Shown: in pieces, positions 8,101 through 14,927 of the stretch | How the letters are laid out: each line of letters begins with the position of its first letter | Numbering within the stretch: the first letter of the stretch is position 1 | From: Catenulispora sp. MAP5-51 | GTDB lineage: Bacteria; Actinomycetota; Actinomycetes; Streptomycetales; Catenulisporaceae | Length of the DNA stretch: 64,000 nucleotides | Direction: 5' to 3' | NCBI RefSeq assembly: GCF_041261205.1 | Contig: NZ_JBGCCH010000027.1 | Span: 62,001 to 126,000 of the forward strand | Translations under genes and position numbers: made by a program | The notes under the pieces: generated by a model | Seen by the model: the letters and a program-made list of their open reading frames with translations, nothing else | The model's database searches: none | What the model was told of the DNA's origin: nothing

Positions 8101-9756
8101 GGCGTGCTCGAGTTCTTCTACGACGAGCTCGGGCGCGAGGTCGAGCGCACGTTCGGCGGCGGCGGCCTGGCCCAGCAGTACGACGTGGAGGGCCGGCTCA
8201 GCGAGCAGCGGCTGTGGCGGGGCGACACGGCGTCGGCATCGGTGTCGGCATCGGCGTCGGCATCGGCGTCGGCCGGCGCCTCGGTCGCGCCGGGCGCGGC
8301 GCAGCTGCTCCTGGAGCGCACGTACAGCTACCGCGCCGACGACACGCTGACCCGGGTCAGCGACTCCCGGCGCGGCACCCGCGACTACCAGCTGGACGCC
8401 CTGGGCCGCGTGCTCGCGGTCGAGGCGGCCACCTGGGGCGAGTCCTACGCGTACGACGCCTTCGGCAACATCGCGCGGGCGGCGGTGGACACCCCGGCGG
8501 GCGCGGCCCGCGGCGACGAGGACGACGTGAGCCGCGACCGCGACTTCGACGGCCCCCTGGTCCGGCGCGCCGGCCACACCCACTATGACTTCGACGCGCA
8601 GGGACGGATGATCCGGGCCCTGCGGCGGACGTTGTCCGGCGGGCGCAAGGAATGGGTCTACGACTGGGACGCCGACGACCGCCTGGTACGGGTCACGCTG
8701 CCGGACGAGACGGTATGGCAGTACTCGTACGACCCGTTCGGCCGCCGGATCGGCAAGGAACGCCTTGTCGCCGGCCGGGTCACCGACCGCGTCGAGTTCT
8801 CCTGGGACGGCGGGACGCTCATCGAGCAGTCCGTCTGGAACGACGCCGGCGGCGAGGCGCTGACGTGGGACTACGACGCGGGGGCGGCGGAGACCTGGCG
8901 CCCGGTCGCGCAGCGTCGGCGGAGCTGGAGCGGACACGCCGAGGCCCGGGCCGCCGAAGAGGCGTTCCACATGATCGTCACGGACGTGGCCGGGACCCCG
9001 ACCGAGCTGGTCGCCCCGGACGGATCCGTCGACTGGTACCTCACCACGAGCCTGTACGGCCTGCCCATCGCCTCGTCCGACCACGCGGTGGACTGCCCGC
9101 TGCGATTCCCCGGACAGTACCTGGACGACGAGACCGGGCTGCAGTACAACGTCCACCGCTACTACGACCCGCACACCGGCGGCTATCTGAGTGCCGACCC
9201 GCTGGGACTGGCGCCGGCGCCCAATGATCACGGGTACGTCCCCAACCCGCTGACCGACTTCGACCCGCTGGGCCTGCTGTGCCAGAACGCGCTGAACTCG
9301 ATCCAGGATCGCGTCGACACCCTGCACGCCAAGCAGGTCGGCGCCACCGGCCGGCGCAGCACCGCCATCATCCGCGCGCTCGACAAGCAGGGGAACCCGG
9401 TCGACGTCGTCGGCTGGAGCGGAGCGGGTCCGCTCGACAAGCGCGTGCTGAACGAACTGGGGAAGAACGGGCTCAACGAGGTCCCGGCCATCCGCATGGA
9501 CGCCGACGCCGAAATCAGCGCTCTTGCGACGATTCGGCAGAACGGCTGGACCCCTCTGGGCGGCGCGGCGAACCGTCCTGTGTGCCCCTGGTGCCAGGAC
9601 ACATTGTTCAAGCCGTTCAGTGCTAAGGTCGGGGCTGCCCAGCTGACGGGGCCTTTGCGGACCCAACGGATCAAGCTGTTCGACGGCAAGGGCGGGACCA
9701 TCGCGAAGGACGTCGCCGGCGTCAAGCTTGTCAGCGAAACACAGTTCACATGGTGA
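5143..9756 (+). CDS. Rhs-family polymorphic toxin with WXG-like N terminus and probable deaminase C terminus
   Basis: A 1,537-residue contact-dependent toxin. Residues 1-90 resemble WXG100-type secretion domains (RWIGQTADAFKGQYG), followed by an Ala/Gln-rich coiled coil (about 95-200) and a hydrophobic helical stretch (about 225-290). A DUF6531-type opening (GDPVDVVSGNM) begins near residue 318. YD/RHS repeats follow, and the Rhs core closes with GLQYNVHRYYDPHTGGYLS and DPLGL near residue 1380. The remaining roughly 150 residues vary in such toxins. Here they carry DAE (1455-1457) and CPWC (1481-1484), the arrangement of zinc-dependent nucleic-acid deaminases, with Asp where His or Cys is more usual. 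An Ala/Ser repeat interrupts the core at 8232-8276. Export by a type VII-like route is inference. Confidence 0.85.
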   Translation: MARPTGWDILGLDGDPTPGVVESVQALAKQFGDFAHDVEAAYHSLNSFGSDTAAMRWIGQTADAFKGQYGPLPGRLQKLYTSYSEASDALSAYAPKLQAAQTKADTALRQAQDAHADLQRATSTANNAATDLKTAQQNQAANPNQKAVTDAQTAHDTAQTNLNNAKAQMASLTKQANDAYNDRIEAAKACQSALGKAQGDGIHNKSWWDHVGEDLSEWGGKIADIANDLAPFLDVLALATSWIPGVDVVTAALAEADNIIALVGTGMQIAGDAMQGHWGDALMGAGMLGLQFAGGKLLDKVGGKLIEKIGARGNKFACEGGDPVDVVSGNMITAEADIDLQAVLPLVLRRAYSSGNPYGRLFGPGWSSTLDIRLSVNAAGIHFVGDDAQALDYPVPEAGAVVLPSEGARWPLEWDRDADEIRVTDPVSAFVWRFARVHHRDDDGEIRDLTSVTDRNGNRIGFLRNDDGTPFGVEHSGGYRLAVDTVAAQAGPRVTGLRLLSADGDVPVRTFGYDERGRLTAVVDDSGEPYTYGYDDDNRITVWTDRLGYSYGYEYDETGRVVRAIGDGGVLNAAFSYDDDNRANTLVNSLGQAVVYRYNEHGGLASITDPLGNALTTDYDRYGRLISGTDALGHSTHREYDEFGNTACIRRADGTEITGVFAGPAQPTEVRLPDGSVWRYTYDGRGRLATITDPIQAVTEYRYSDNGGVLEVVDPGGAVRRTTTDAAGLPVAVQDGDGPATVLERDAFGRVVRMTLPDGATTRTQWSVDGMSLWDTAPDGSRTTRSYDVQGQLVEHTDPLGGVTRFEYGPFGKITARTDASGARYEFAYDTELNLVAVTNPAGAVWSYTYDDAGRMVAERDFTGRLQQYTYDAIGQLAARVNGAGQTTRFLRGVTGDILERHTADGTFTYDYDPAGRLLGATGPTSSMTYQHDLAGRVVAETVNGRTVSFEYDAAGRQVRRVTPSGAVSEWGFDTARGTARLATTAGVLEFFYDELGREVERTFGGGGLAQQYDVEGRLSEQRLWRGDTASASVSASASASASAGASVAPGAAQLLLERTYSYRADDTLTRVSDSRRGTRDYQLDALGRVLAVEAATWGESYAYDAFGNIARAAVDTPAGAARGDEDDVSRDRDFDGPLVRRAGHTHYDFDAQGRMIRALRRTLSGGRKEWVYDWDADDRLVRVTLPDETVWQYSYDPFGRRIGKERLVAGRVTDRVEFSWDGGTLIEQSVWNDAGGEALTWDYDAGAAETWRPVAQRRRSWSGHAEARAAEEAFHMIVTDVAGTPTELVAPDGSVDWYLTTSLYGLPIASSDHAVDCPLRFPGQYLDDETGLQYNVHRYYDPHTGGYLSADPLGLAPAPNDHGYVPNPLTDFDPLGLLCQNALNSIQDRVDTLHAKQVGATGRRSTAIIRALDKQGNPVDVVGWSGAGPLDKRVLNELGKNGLNEVPAIRMDADAEISALATIRQNGWTPLGGAANRPVCPWCQDTLFKPFSAKVGAAQLTGPLRTQRIKLFDGKGGTIAKDVAGVKLVSETQFTW
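8232..8276 (+). repeat. Six-base repeat inside the Rhs gene
   Basis: Alternating TCGGCA, TCGGTG and TCGGCG units encode an Ala/Ser stretch in the Rhs core. The insertion is in frame and probably variable between strains. Confidence 0.8.
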
Positions 9757-9770
9757 GGCGGTGACGGGGC

Positions 9771-10385
9771 ATGGACGATCCCTGGGATGAAGACGTCATG
9801 CTGAGCTCGTTCGAGGCGCTCAGCTCCTACCAGCAGGCGGTGGTGGCCGGCCTGGTCGCCCACCGGGTGGGCGTGCTCGCCGAGTTCCCCGACATCGACC
9901 AGTACTTCTCCTTCGCGCCCGGCTACACCTTCCTGATCGAGGATGTGCTCCGCGCGATCGACAAGGCGGTCGTCGCCGGCGAGGTGGACGCCGCCGAGGC
10001 CGGCGCGCTGAAGGAGCGCCTCGAGGAACTGCTCGGCCCGGACGGCGAGGAGTACGAGGAGCCGGACGGCTGGGTACCCGCCAACTACGTCAATGTCGCG
10101 TCGATGGTCGATCACGCGCTGCGCGCCTGGGCCCGGCCCGGCGAGAGCGCCACGAACGGCTTCACGGTCCTCAGCTCCAGCGACGCCTTCACCGCCGGCC
10201 TGCACGACAACGAGCCGACGCTCGAAGCCGTCGAGGTCGCGCGCCAACGGGCTGACATGGAAGCGGTGCGAGCCCTCCCCGAGCCGATGGCGGAGGCGGA
10301 CCTCGCCGCGTTGAAGGCGCAGTCGGAGGAGGTCCGCGAGGCGATCCGGGCCCAGTTCCAGGTGATCATCGACGACGAGGGCTGA
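9771..10385 (+). CDS. Putative immunity protein for the Rhs toxin, copy 1
   Basis: A 204-residue acidic soluble protein starting 15 bases after the Rhs stop codon, so almost certainly cotranscribed with it. The family is not recognised by name. Its N-terminal YQQAVVAGLVAHR, central ERLEELLG and C-terminal VARQRADMEAVRALPEPM match the next gene, showing the two are tandem paralogues. Position directly after a polymorphic toxin and acidity are the usual marks of immunity proteins; the assignment is inference from context. Confidence 0.65.
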   Translation: MDDPWDEDVMLSSFEALSSYQQAVVAGLVAHRVGVLAEFPDIDQYFSFAPGYTFLIEDVLRAIDKAVVAGEVDAAEAGALKERLEELLGPDGEEYEEPDGWVPANYVNVASMVDHALRAWARPGESATNGFTVLSSSDAFTAGLHDNEPTLEAVEVARQRADMEAVRALPEPMAEADLAALKAQSEEVREAIRAQFQVIIDDEG

Positions 10386-10419
10386 GCAGGCGGCCAGGCA
10401 GGAACGGGCCGCCGCCGTC

Positions 10420-11034
10420 GTGAACGCCCGCCAGGCCGCCGGGATCGACGAGCGCATCGCCGCCTGCACGCCCTACCAGGCGGCGGTCGTCGTCGCACTG
10501 GCCGCGCGCCGGACCACCGCCGTCGGCGACCTGCCGAAGGCCGAGGAGGACTTCGAGGAGTTCGGGAAACTCCTCGAGGCCGCGGCACGCATGAACCTGG
10601 CGTACCTGGTGGCGGCGCCGGCGAAGACGGTGACCGCCGAGGTCGGCGCGCGCCTGGAGGAGATCATCGGGTCGGACGACTTCCCGGTCGAGAACCCGGG
10701 CGGCTCCGAGGGGTGCTTCCAGAGCGCGGCGGTCTCGGTCGCCTTCGTGCGCGACGTCTGGAGCCGCCAGGATCTGAACTACGCACGCTCAGCGCTCGAC
10801 TACGCCTTCTACTCGTTCGCGAACAAGCTCGACCGGCAGCTGCCGACGCCTCCGGCCGAGCCGCTGGACGAGGTGGAGACGGCGTGTCAGGCGGCTGATC
10901 TGGACGCGGTGACGGCGCTGGGCGAGCCGATCAGCGTGGAACAGTTCGACGAGTTGGCCGCCGCTCCGGCTTCGGTCGCGCTGGGGCGGGCTTATCGGGC
11001 CCGGGTCGAGGAGATCATCGCTGCGGGGCGGTGA
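10420..11034 (+). CDS. Putative immunity protein for the Rhs toxin, copy 2
   Basis: A 204-residue paralogue of the preceding gene: YQAAVVVALAARR, ARLEEIIG and CQAADLDAVTALGEPI align with the corresponding blocks. It begins at GTG 10420, 34 bases after copy 1, with no strong ribosome site, so translation may depend on the upstream gene. Toxin arrays often keep a second, diverged immunity gene against another toxin variant. That interpretation is inference, and the family name is unknown to me. Confidence 0.62.
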   Translation: MNARQAAGIDERIAACTPYQAAVVVALAARRTTAVGDLPKAEEDFEEFGKLLEAAARMNLAYLVAAPAKTVTAEVGARLEEIIGSDDFPVENPGGSEGCFQSAAVSVAFVRDVWSRQDLNYARSALDYAFYSFANKLDRQLPTPPAEPLDEVETACQAADLDAVTALGEPISVEQFDELAAAPASVALGRAYRARVEEIIAAGR

Positions 11035-11066
11035 AGCCGCGTCCTCGGAATTCGGTGGCGGTCGCC

Positions 11067-11096
11067 GACCCGCGGCGGCTAATGTCGCCGCGGGTC
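11067..11096 (+). terminator. Hairpin ending the Rhs-immunity operon
   Basis: GACCCGCGGCG (11067-11077) and CGCCGCGGGTC (11086-11096) form an 11-base perfect stem with an eight-base loop, 33 bases after the last putative immunity gene. Confidence 0.75.
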
Positions 11097-11128
11097 TAAC
11101 GAAGGCCCCCGATCAGGAGGTGGTCACG

Positions 11129-11375
11129 ATGAGCCGCTACGAAGACACCGAGCTCTCCTTTTGAGCGAACCGCCAAGCGTCGCCGGGGGTTCCCTCTAGC
11201 GAAACGCAGGTGAAGCGGGGCGATCGCAGTGTCGGCCTCGGTAAGGAACTGATGGAGAAGCTCGGCGGAGCCGACCCCTGCCCTTGCGGGTCCGGGCGGC
11301 GGTTTCCGCAGGTGCTGTCGGGCCAGCGGGCGGTTCGACGGGGTTCTGGGTGACTACTACGTCCGCGAACGCTAG
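11129..11375 (+). pseudogene. Broken SEC-C motif gene
   Basis: A good ribosome site (CAGGAGG) precedes ATG 11129, which opens MSRYEDTELSF and then hits an in-frame TGA at 11162. The same frame stays open and reaches [11 protein letters not shown], the start of a SEC-C zinc motif. The second half, [19 protein letters not shown], continues only after a one-base shift at the TTT near 11311; removing one T restores [13 protein letters not shown]. The gene therefore carries one nonsense codon and one frameshift. SEC-C domains are small zinc-binding modules found alone and in SecA. It was probably a short soluble protein of about 80 residues. Confidence 0.7.
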
Positions 11376-11379
11376 TCGG

Positions 11380-11679
11380 TCAGCCGCCATTGACTGCTAT
11401 GCGGTCGATGGCGGCGGCCAGGTCCGCCATGGTCTGGAGGATCTCGTCGGGGTCTGATTCCGGCGGGGCGTGGTAGGGGCGCAGGATGGTGGCGGCGTCG
11501 AGGCCGCGGGCGTTCAGGACGCTGGCGGTCATGGTGCGGGCCAGATCCAGGCCGGTGGCCGGGTCGTCGACGAAGACGCCGTAGGCGTGTCTCATCGCGG
11601 TGTCGAGGTAGTCGATGTCCTCGGGGGTCAGGCGGCGCGGAAGGGTCGAGCCCGGGTAGACCCGGAACCATGCGGTCAT
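11380..11679 (-). CDS. Hypothetical protein, 99 residues
   Basis: A small soluble acidic protein with no family that I recognise. The start is ATG 11679, chosen because GGAGG lies seven bases upstream; longer readings of the frame run into the divergent gene. The predicted product is mostly helical (LTPEDIDYLDTAMRHAYGVF, then a C-terminal TMADLAAAIDRIA). It is divergent from an anti-sigma-type ATPase gene at 11902, with about 220 bases between them. Confidence 0.7.
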   Translation of the reverse strand: MTAWFRVYPGSTLPRRLTPEDIDYLDTAMRHAYGVFVDDPATGLDLARTMTASVLNARGLDAATILRPYHAPPESDPDEILQTMADLAAAIDRIAVNGG

Positions 11680-11901
11680 CGTGTCCTCCTTTGTTGTGCG
11701 GTGTTTCATGGCCGCTATGTCCATGTCTTCCCACGTCAAACGGGGGCGGTTGTTTAGCCGCGGGGATCGGGGACATTTCGATGTACTGGCGACGGCATTC
11801 GCATCGTCCGCGCCCCTTGGGCGGTGGCCGATGCCCGCTGGGCGAACCGGATCGCGCAGTCGGCCGTCGCGCTCGGATCGGCGACATTGCGAGGCGGCGT
11901 C

Positions 11902-12396
11902 ATGCAGCATTCCCGCGGTACCGGACCGGTCGACATGGGCGCTGCGGTCCGGCGGAAACCGGGTGGGCAGCGGGGTCGGGCGGTGCCCGACCGTCCGCGT
12001 GTCAATTCCCTGTCCTGGTCGTTTCCCGGGACGCCCGCGGACGTGTCGTGTTCGCGGCGGTGGCTGGCGATGGCGGCCACCGAGGTGTGGGGCGAATGTG
12101 AGGACACTGATCGGCTCGTGCTCGCCTACAGCGAGATCGCGACCAACGCCGTGATGCACGGCGCCGGCCCGGTGACGGTGGCCGCGCGGATCTGTCCCAC
12201 CAGCGCGCATTGCGAGATCGCCGACCGGTCGGCGCGGCTGCCGAGGATCCGGCACGCGACGGCCTCCGATGTCGGCGGGCGGGGGCTGGAGATGGTGCAG
12301 CTCACCGTGGACCGGTTGCGAGTGGCGGCCGATGAGGCGGGGAAGACCGTGTCGTTCGAGGTGGGGCGGCGGAATGGCGCGGAGAAAGGGTCCTAA
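11902..12396 (+). CDS. Anti-sigma-factor-type ATP-binding protein (HATPase_c, RsbW-like)
   Basis: A single-domain GHKL ATPase of the type that phosphorylates STAS antagonists or holds sigma factors in actinomycetes. The N box is YSEIATNAVMHG and the glycine-rich G1/G2 region is DVGGRGLEMVQ. ATG 11902 is preferred because GAGGCGG sits about eight bases upstream; a GTG at 11824 would add 26 residues. The partner is not adjacent, but STAS and other ATPase genes of the same signalling type occur 6-10 kb downstream. A 17-base tandem repeat contains its stop codon. Confidence 0.8.
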   Translation: MQHSRGTGPVDMGAAVRRKPGGQRGRAVPDRPRVNSLSWSFPGTPADVSCSRRWLAMAATEVWGECEDTDRLVLAYSEIATNAVMHGAGPVTVAARICPTSAHCEIADRSARLPRIRHATASDVGGRGLEMVQLTVDRLRVAADEAGKTVSFEVGRRNGAEKGS

Positions 12397-12416
12397 GGTG
12401 AGAAAGGGTCCTAAGG
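12382..12416 (+). repeat. 17-base tandem repeat at stop codon of ATPase gene
   Basis: GAGAAAGGGTCCTAAGG occurs at 12382-12398 and again at 12400-12416. The first copy supplies the TAA stop of the upstream gene. The duplication lies in the short gap before the convergent regulator gene. Confidence 0.9.
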
Positions 12417-12419
12417 CCG

Positions 12420-12791
12420 CTATTTCTGTACAGCCTTCACTGCGTTCGCGGCTTTGAGGGCCTTCGCGGCCTTGGCCACCTGCGGCGCCGACTCGCCCGG
12501 AAGTTCGGCGAGCATCCTGAGGAATGGGCCCACCAGCAGATCGTGCTGAGCCGGGTGGCGGAACGGGAGGTCGAGGTGGACGACGTAGCGGTTCCGCCGC
12601 CCGACGCGGCTGCGCGTCACGTAGCCGGCGGCGTCCAGGTCGGCGATGATCGCCATCGCGGCACGCTCCGTGATCCCGGCCGCCGCGCTGATGTCCCTGA
12701 TCCTGGCGTCGGGGTTCCTGGCGATCTCGACCAGGACGTGGCCGTGTGACGTCAACAGGGTCCAAGCGTCACGTTTGCGGTCATTCGCCAC
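12420..12791 (-). CDS. Winged-helix transcriptional regulator, paralogue 1 of 3
   Basis: A 123-residue regulator whose N-terminal 75 residues form a winged helix-turn-helix (SHGHVLVEIARNPDARIRDI, GITERAAMAIIADL, VTRSRVGRRNRYVV). Two close paralogues lie at 14928 and 15538; all share TLLTSHGHVLVEIAR and the block following VGPFL. The GTG start at 12791 aligns with the paralogues and sits six bases after TATGAT, so the message is probably leaderless. A GTG at 12824 with GGGGGAG upstream is an alternative. The C-terminal tail is an Ala/Lys repeat (KAAKALKAANAVKAVQK). Targets are unknown. Confidence 0.8.
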   Translation of the reverse strand: MANDRKRDAWTLLTSHGHVLVEIARNPDARIRDISAAAGITERAAMAIIADLDAAGYVTRSRVGRRNRYVVHLDLPFRHPAQHDLLVGPFLRMLAELPGESAPQVAKAAKALKAANAVKAVQK

Positions 12792-12803
12792 CTCCCGATC
12801 ATA
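12792..12803 (-). promoter_or_regulatory. Leaderless -10 element of winged-helix paralogue 1
   Basis: On the minus strand TATGAT is followed by six bases and the GTG start. The same spacing appears before both paralogues (TATGGT before 14928, TATCAT before 15538), which supports leaderless transcription of all three. Confidence 0.55.
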
Positions 12804-12934
12804 TCGAACCGGGTGGCGCCCCACCCTGTTCCGCTCCCCCGGTACGACCGACCTCTGCTAGCGTTCATATGTAAAATTAAGCATGAAAAGGAGATCAGGT
12901 ATAGGCGCGGTATGAGCACGGGCGGGAGGACGCC

Positions 12935-13291
12935 ATGGCCGGCCTTTCGCGGGGCTGCACATCCGTCGGGAAGGACATCCTGACCCGGCTCATCGCCGCT
13001 GCCCGGGTCAACGAGGCGGTGGCCTGGTCCGACGCGGCCACGCACGCCGAGCAGGAGGTCGCCGCCCTGTGGAGCGACCGCGCGCACGCCGACCGGGCGG
13101 CGCCGGTGGAAGTGACCACCGAGGTGCTGTACCAGCTCGCGGCGGCGGCCGACGCGGCGATCAGCGCGCGGCACGCCTCGGGCTCCGAATGGGCGCTACA
13201 GGTGGGGCTGGACCTGGTGGAGATCCGCGGACTCATCGCAGCGGCGGCGGTAAGGGCCGCAGCAGCAGGGGCAGGGGGAAGGGCAGAGTAA
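12935..13291 (+). CDS. Hypothetical protein, 118 residues, Ala-rich
   Basis: A helical, Ala-rich protein with GGGAGG seven bases before the ATG. No family recognised. The upstream region (12855-12900) is unusually AT-rich for this genome and may hold its promoter. After the stop codon the same frame enters a Gly/Ser/Lys-rich repeat tract, and the string around the stop (GGGCAGAGTA) is duplicated 50 bases further on, so the present stop may have arisen within an expanding repeat. Confidence 0.6.
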   Translation: MAGLSRGCTSVGKDILTRLIAAARVNEAVAWSDAATHAEQEVAALWSDRAHADRAAPVEVTTEVLYQLAAAADAAISARHASGSEWALQVGLDLVEIRGLIAAAAVRAAAAGAGGRAE

Positions 13292-13470
13292 GCAGCGGCG
13301 GCAAGGGCGGCAGCGGCAGGGCGGGGCAGAGTAGGCAGCGGCGGCGGCAAGGGCGGCCGGAGCGGCGGCAGCGGCAAGGGCGGCCGGAGCGGCGGCGGCG
13401 GCAAGGGCGGCCGGAGCGCTGGCAGCGGCGGCAGCGGCGTAAGCAGCAGCAGGCAGCGGCAGCCGAAGTG
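13255..13470 (+). repeat. GGC-rich low-complexity tract with 18-base repeats
   Basis: The element GGCAAGGGCGGCCGGAGC occurs three times between 13346 and 13418, separated by 9 or 12 bases of GGC and AGC units. Every frame here gives simple-sequence peptides, and none is a convincing gene. The stretch between the genes at 13291 and 13596 holds only this tract and a hairpin. Confidence 0.75.
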
Positions 13471-13533
13471 AGCAGCAGCCGAGCGAGCGAGCCCGTGATG
13501 CCACCGCCGGTGCTGGCGGCCCAAAACAGCAGA

Positions 13534-13565
13534 CCGGCCCGGCGGGCGGGAAAGCCCGGGGCCGG
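13534..13565 (-). terminator. Hairpin downstream of csbD-like gene
   Basis: CCGGCCC (13534-13540) pairs with GGGCCGG (13559-13565). In the minus direction it follows the CsbD-like stop codon by about 30 bases and is followed by a short T-rich run (TGTTTT). Confidence 0.5.
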
Positions 13566-13595
13566 CCGGTCGGCGAGCAGCCGCTCAGCGAACTC

Positions 13596-13892
13596 CTACT
13601 TGTTCAGATGCTGCTTGGCGCGCGCGCCCAGCTGCTCCACCTTGCCCTTGGCCTCCATGCCGTCGTCGTCCGTGACGGCGCCGGCCACTTCGCGGGCCTT
13701 GCCCTTGGCCTCCTGGCCGACGTTCTTCGCGGTGTCCTTCGCCTTGTCGGCGGCGTGGGCGGCGTGCGCCTTGTCCTGGTCGACCTGGCCTTCGGCCTGC
13801 ATGCGCTCGTTGCCGGTGGCCTTGCCGGCGGCTTCCTTGGCCTTGCCCTTCGCGTCCTGGACCGCGTGCTTGGCCTTGTCACCGACGCTCAT
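13596..13892 (-). CDS. CsbD-family general stress protein
   Basis: A 98-residue hydrophilic Lys/Ala/Glu-rich protein with two CsbD-type repeats: KGKAKEAAGKATGNERMQAE near the N terminus and KGKAREVAGAVTDDDGMEAK near the C terminus. CsbD proteins are induced by general stress in Bacillus and actinomycetes; their biochemical role is unknown. The ATG has AAGGGAA upstream. A site resembling a SigB-type promoter lies upstream (13935-13958), fitting stress control. Confidence 0.9.
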   Translation of the reverse strand: MSVGDKAKHAVQDAKGKAKEAAGKATGNERMQAEGQVDQDKAHAAHAADKAKDTAKNVGQEAKGKAREVAGAVTDDDGMEAKGKVEQLGARAKQHLNK

Positions 13893-13934
13893 GGTGGTTC
13901 CCTTCGTCGAGCGGTTCGTCCTGAGGCGTCCTCG

Positions 13935-13958
13935 TAGCCCGTCGTGCGGGGATGAAAC
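13935..13958 (-). promoter_or_regulatory. SigB-like promoter upstream of csbD-like gene
   Basis: On the minus strand GTTT (13958-13955), a 14-base spacer and GGGCTA (13940-13935) match the SigB/SigF-type consensus GTTT-N14-GGGTAT except in one or two -10 bases. It lies 42 bases before the start codon. Confidence 0.5.
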
Positions 13959-13962
13959 GGGC

Positions 13963-13987
13963 GTTTACTTCCCTGCGGGCCGGGCAC
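13963..13987 (+). promoter_or_regulatory. Possible SigB-like promoter of the amidotransferase gene
   Basis: GTTT (13963-13966), a 15-base spacer and GGGCAC (13982-13987) resemble a SigB-type promoter and would place the transcript start at or just before the ATG at 13998. The -10 match is weak. It is divergent from the csbD-side element. Confidence 0.3.
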
Positions 13988-13997
13988 CCGGCCACGT

Positions 13998-14867
13998 ATG
14001 TGCCGTTTGTTCGCCATGACGAGCGCTCCGCAGCGCGTGCGGGCCACATTCTGGCTCCTTGACGCCCGGGACAGCCTCTCCGCCCAGAGCAGGCGGGATC
14101 CGGACGGGACCGGGCTGGGCTACTTCCGGCCCGATGGTGAGCCGGTGCTGCACAAGGCGCCGATCGCCGCGTACGAGGATCGGGCCTTCGCCGAGGAGGC
14201 CAGGACCGTCGAGTCCGCGACCTTCATCGCCCACGTCCGGTACGCGACCACCGGGGCGCTTTCCGTGCGCAACACTCACCCCTTCTGTGCCGAAGGCCGC
14301 ATGCTGGCGCACAACGGCGTCATCGAGGGCAAGGACATCCTCGAGCGGCATCTCGGCGACGCCATGGCGCAGGTGCAAGGTGACACCGACTCAGAACGCT
14401 TCTTCGCGTTGGTGAATCGCGAGACCGAGGCCGCCGCTGGCGACGTGACGGCCGGCCTGGAATCCGCGGCGCGCTGGGTCGCCGAGAATCTGCCGCTGCT
14501 CGCTCTCAACATCGTGATGACCACCGCCGACAGCCTGTGGGCCTTGCGGTATCCCGAGACGCACAGCCTCTACGTGCTGGAACGGCGTGCCGACGGTCCG
14601 CATCGGGGGCGCCGGCTGGACCAGAACGGCAGCGGCGGGCGCCTGCGCGTGCGGGCCGACAGTCTCGCCGAGCTGTCGTCCGTGGTCGTGGCCAGCGAAC
14701 GGCTCGACGACCACCCCGGGTGGCGGGCGCTGCGCTCCGGCGAACTCCTTCATGTCGGCCCCGATCTGCACGTCACGAGCCGCATCGCGCTCCCCGATCC
14801 GCCGGCGCATCCGCTCACGCTCGCCGACCTCGATCCGCAGGCCGCGCAGGCCCAGAAAACGAGCTGA
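13998..14867 (+). CDS. Class II glutamine amidotransferase (YafJ/EgtC-like)
   Basis: A 289-residue N-terminal-nucleophile amidotransferase. Cys2 directly after the initiator Met (MCRLFAM) is the catalytic nucleophile. The glutaminase signatures HVRYATTGALSVRNTHPF and LAHNGVIEG follow at about residues 77-115. The length is that of stand-alone GATase_6 proteins, with no synthase domain, so the acceptor substrate is unknown. Neighbours are stress and signalling genes and there is no pathway context such as ergothioneine synthesis. Confidence 0.88.
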   Translation: MCRLFAMTSAPQRVRATFWLLDARDSLSAQSRRDPDGTGLGYFRPDGEPVLHKAPIAAYEDRAFAEEARTVESATFIAHVRYATTGALSVRNTHPFCAEGRMLAHNGVIEGKDILERHLGDAMAQVQGDTDSERFFALVNRETEAAAGDVTAGLESAARWVAENLPLLALNIVMTTADSLWALRYPETHSLYVLERRADGPHRGRRLDQNGSGGRLRVRADSLAELSSVVVASERLDDHPGWRALRSGELLHVGPDLHVTSRIALPDPPAHPLTLADLDPQAAQAQKTS

Positions 14868-14927
14868 ACCCCGGCCAGCGGACCCGGCGTCAACCTCGTT
14901 CCATTGCCACAGGGATATGGTGGAGGA

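Noticed and set aside
5125-9666. A 1,513-codon minus-strand open frame opposite the Rhs gene.
   Set aside because: It has no recognisable domain and its composition is typical of antisense frames at this GC content. The Rhs repeats on the plus strand are unmistakable.
11129-11164. Selenocysteine read-through at the early TGA of the SEC-C gene.
   Set aside because: A one-base frameshift further on shows the gene is broken anyway, and no SECIS-like hairpin was evident.
13255-13470. A CRISPR-like array in the GGC-rich tract.
   Set aside because: Spacing is irregular, the units are simple GGC repeats and there are no unique spacers or cas genes.
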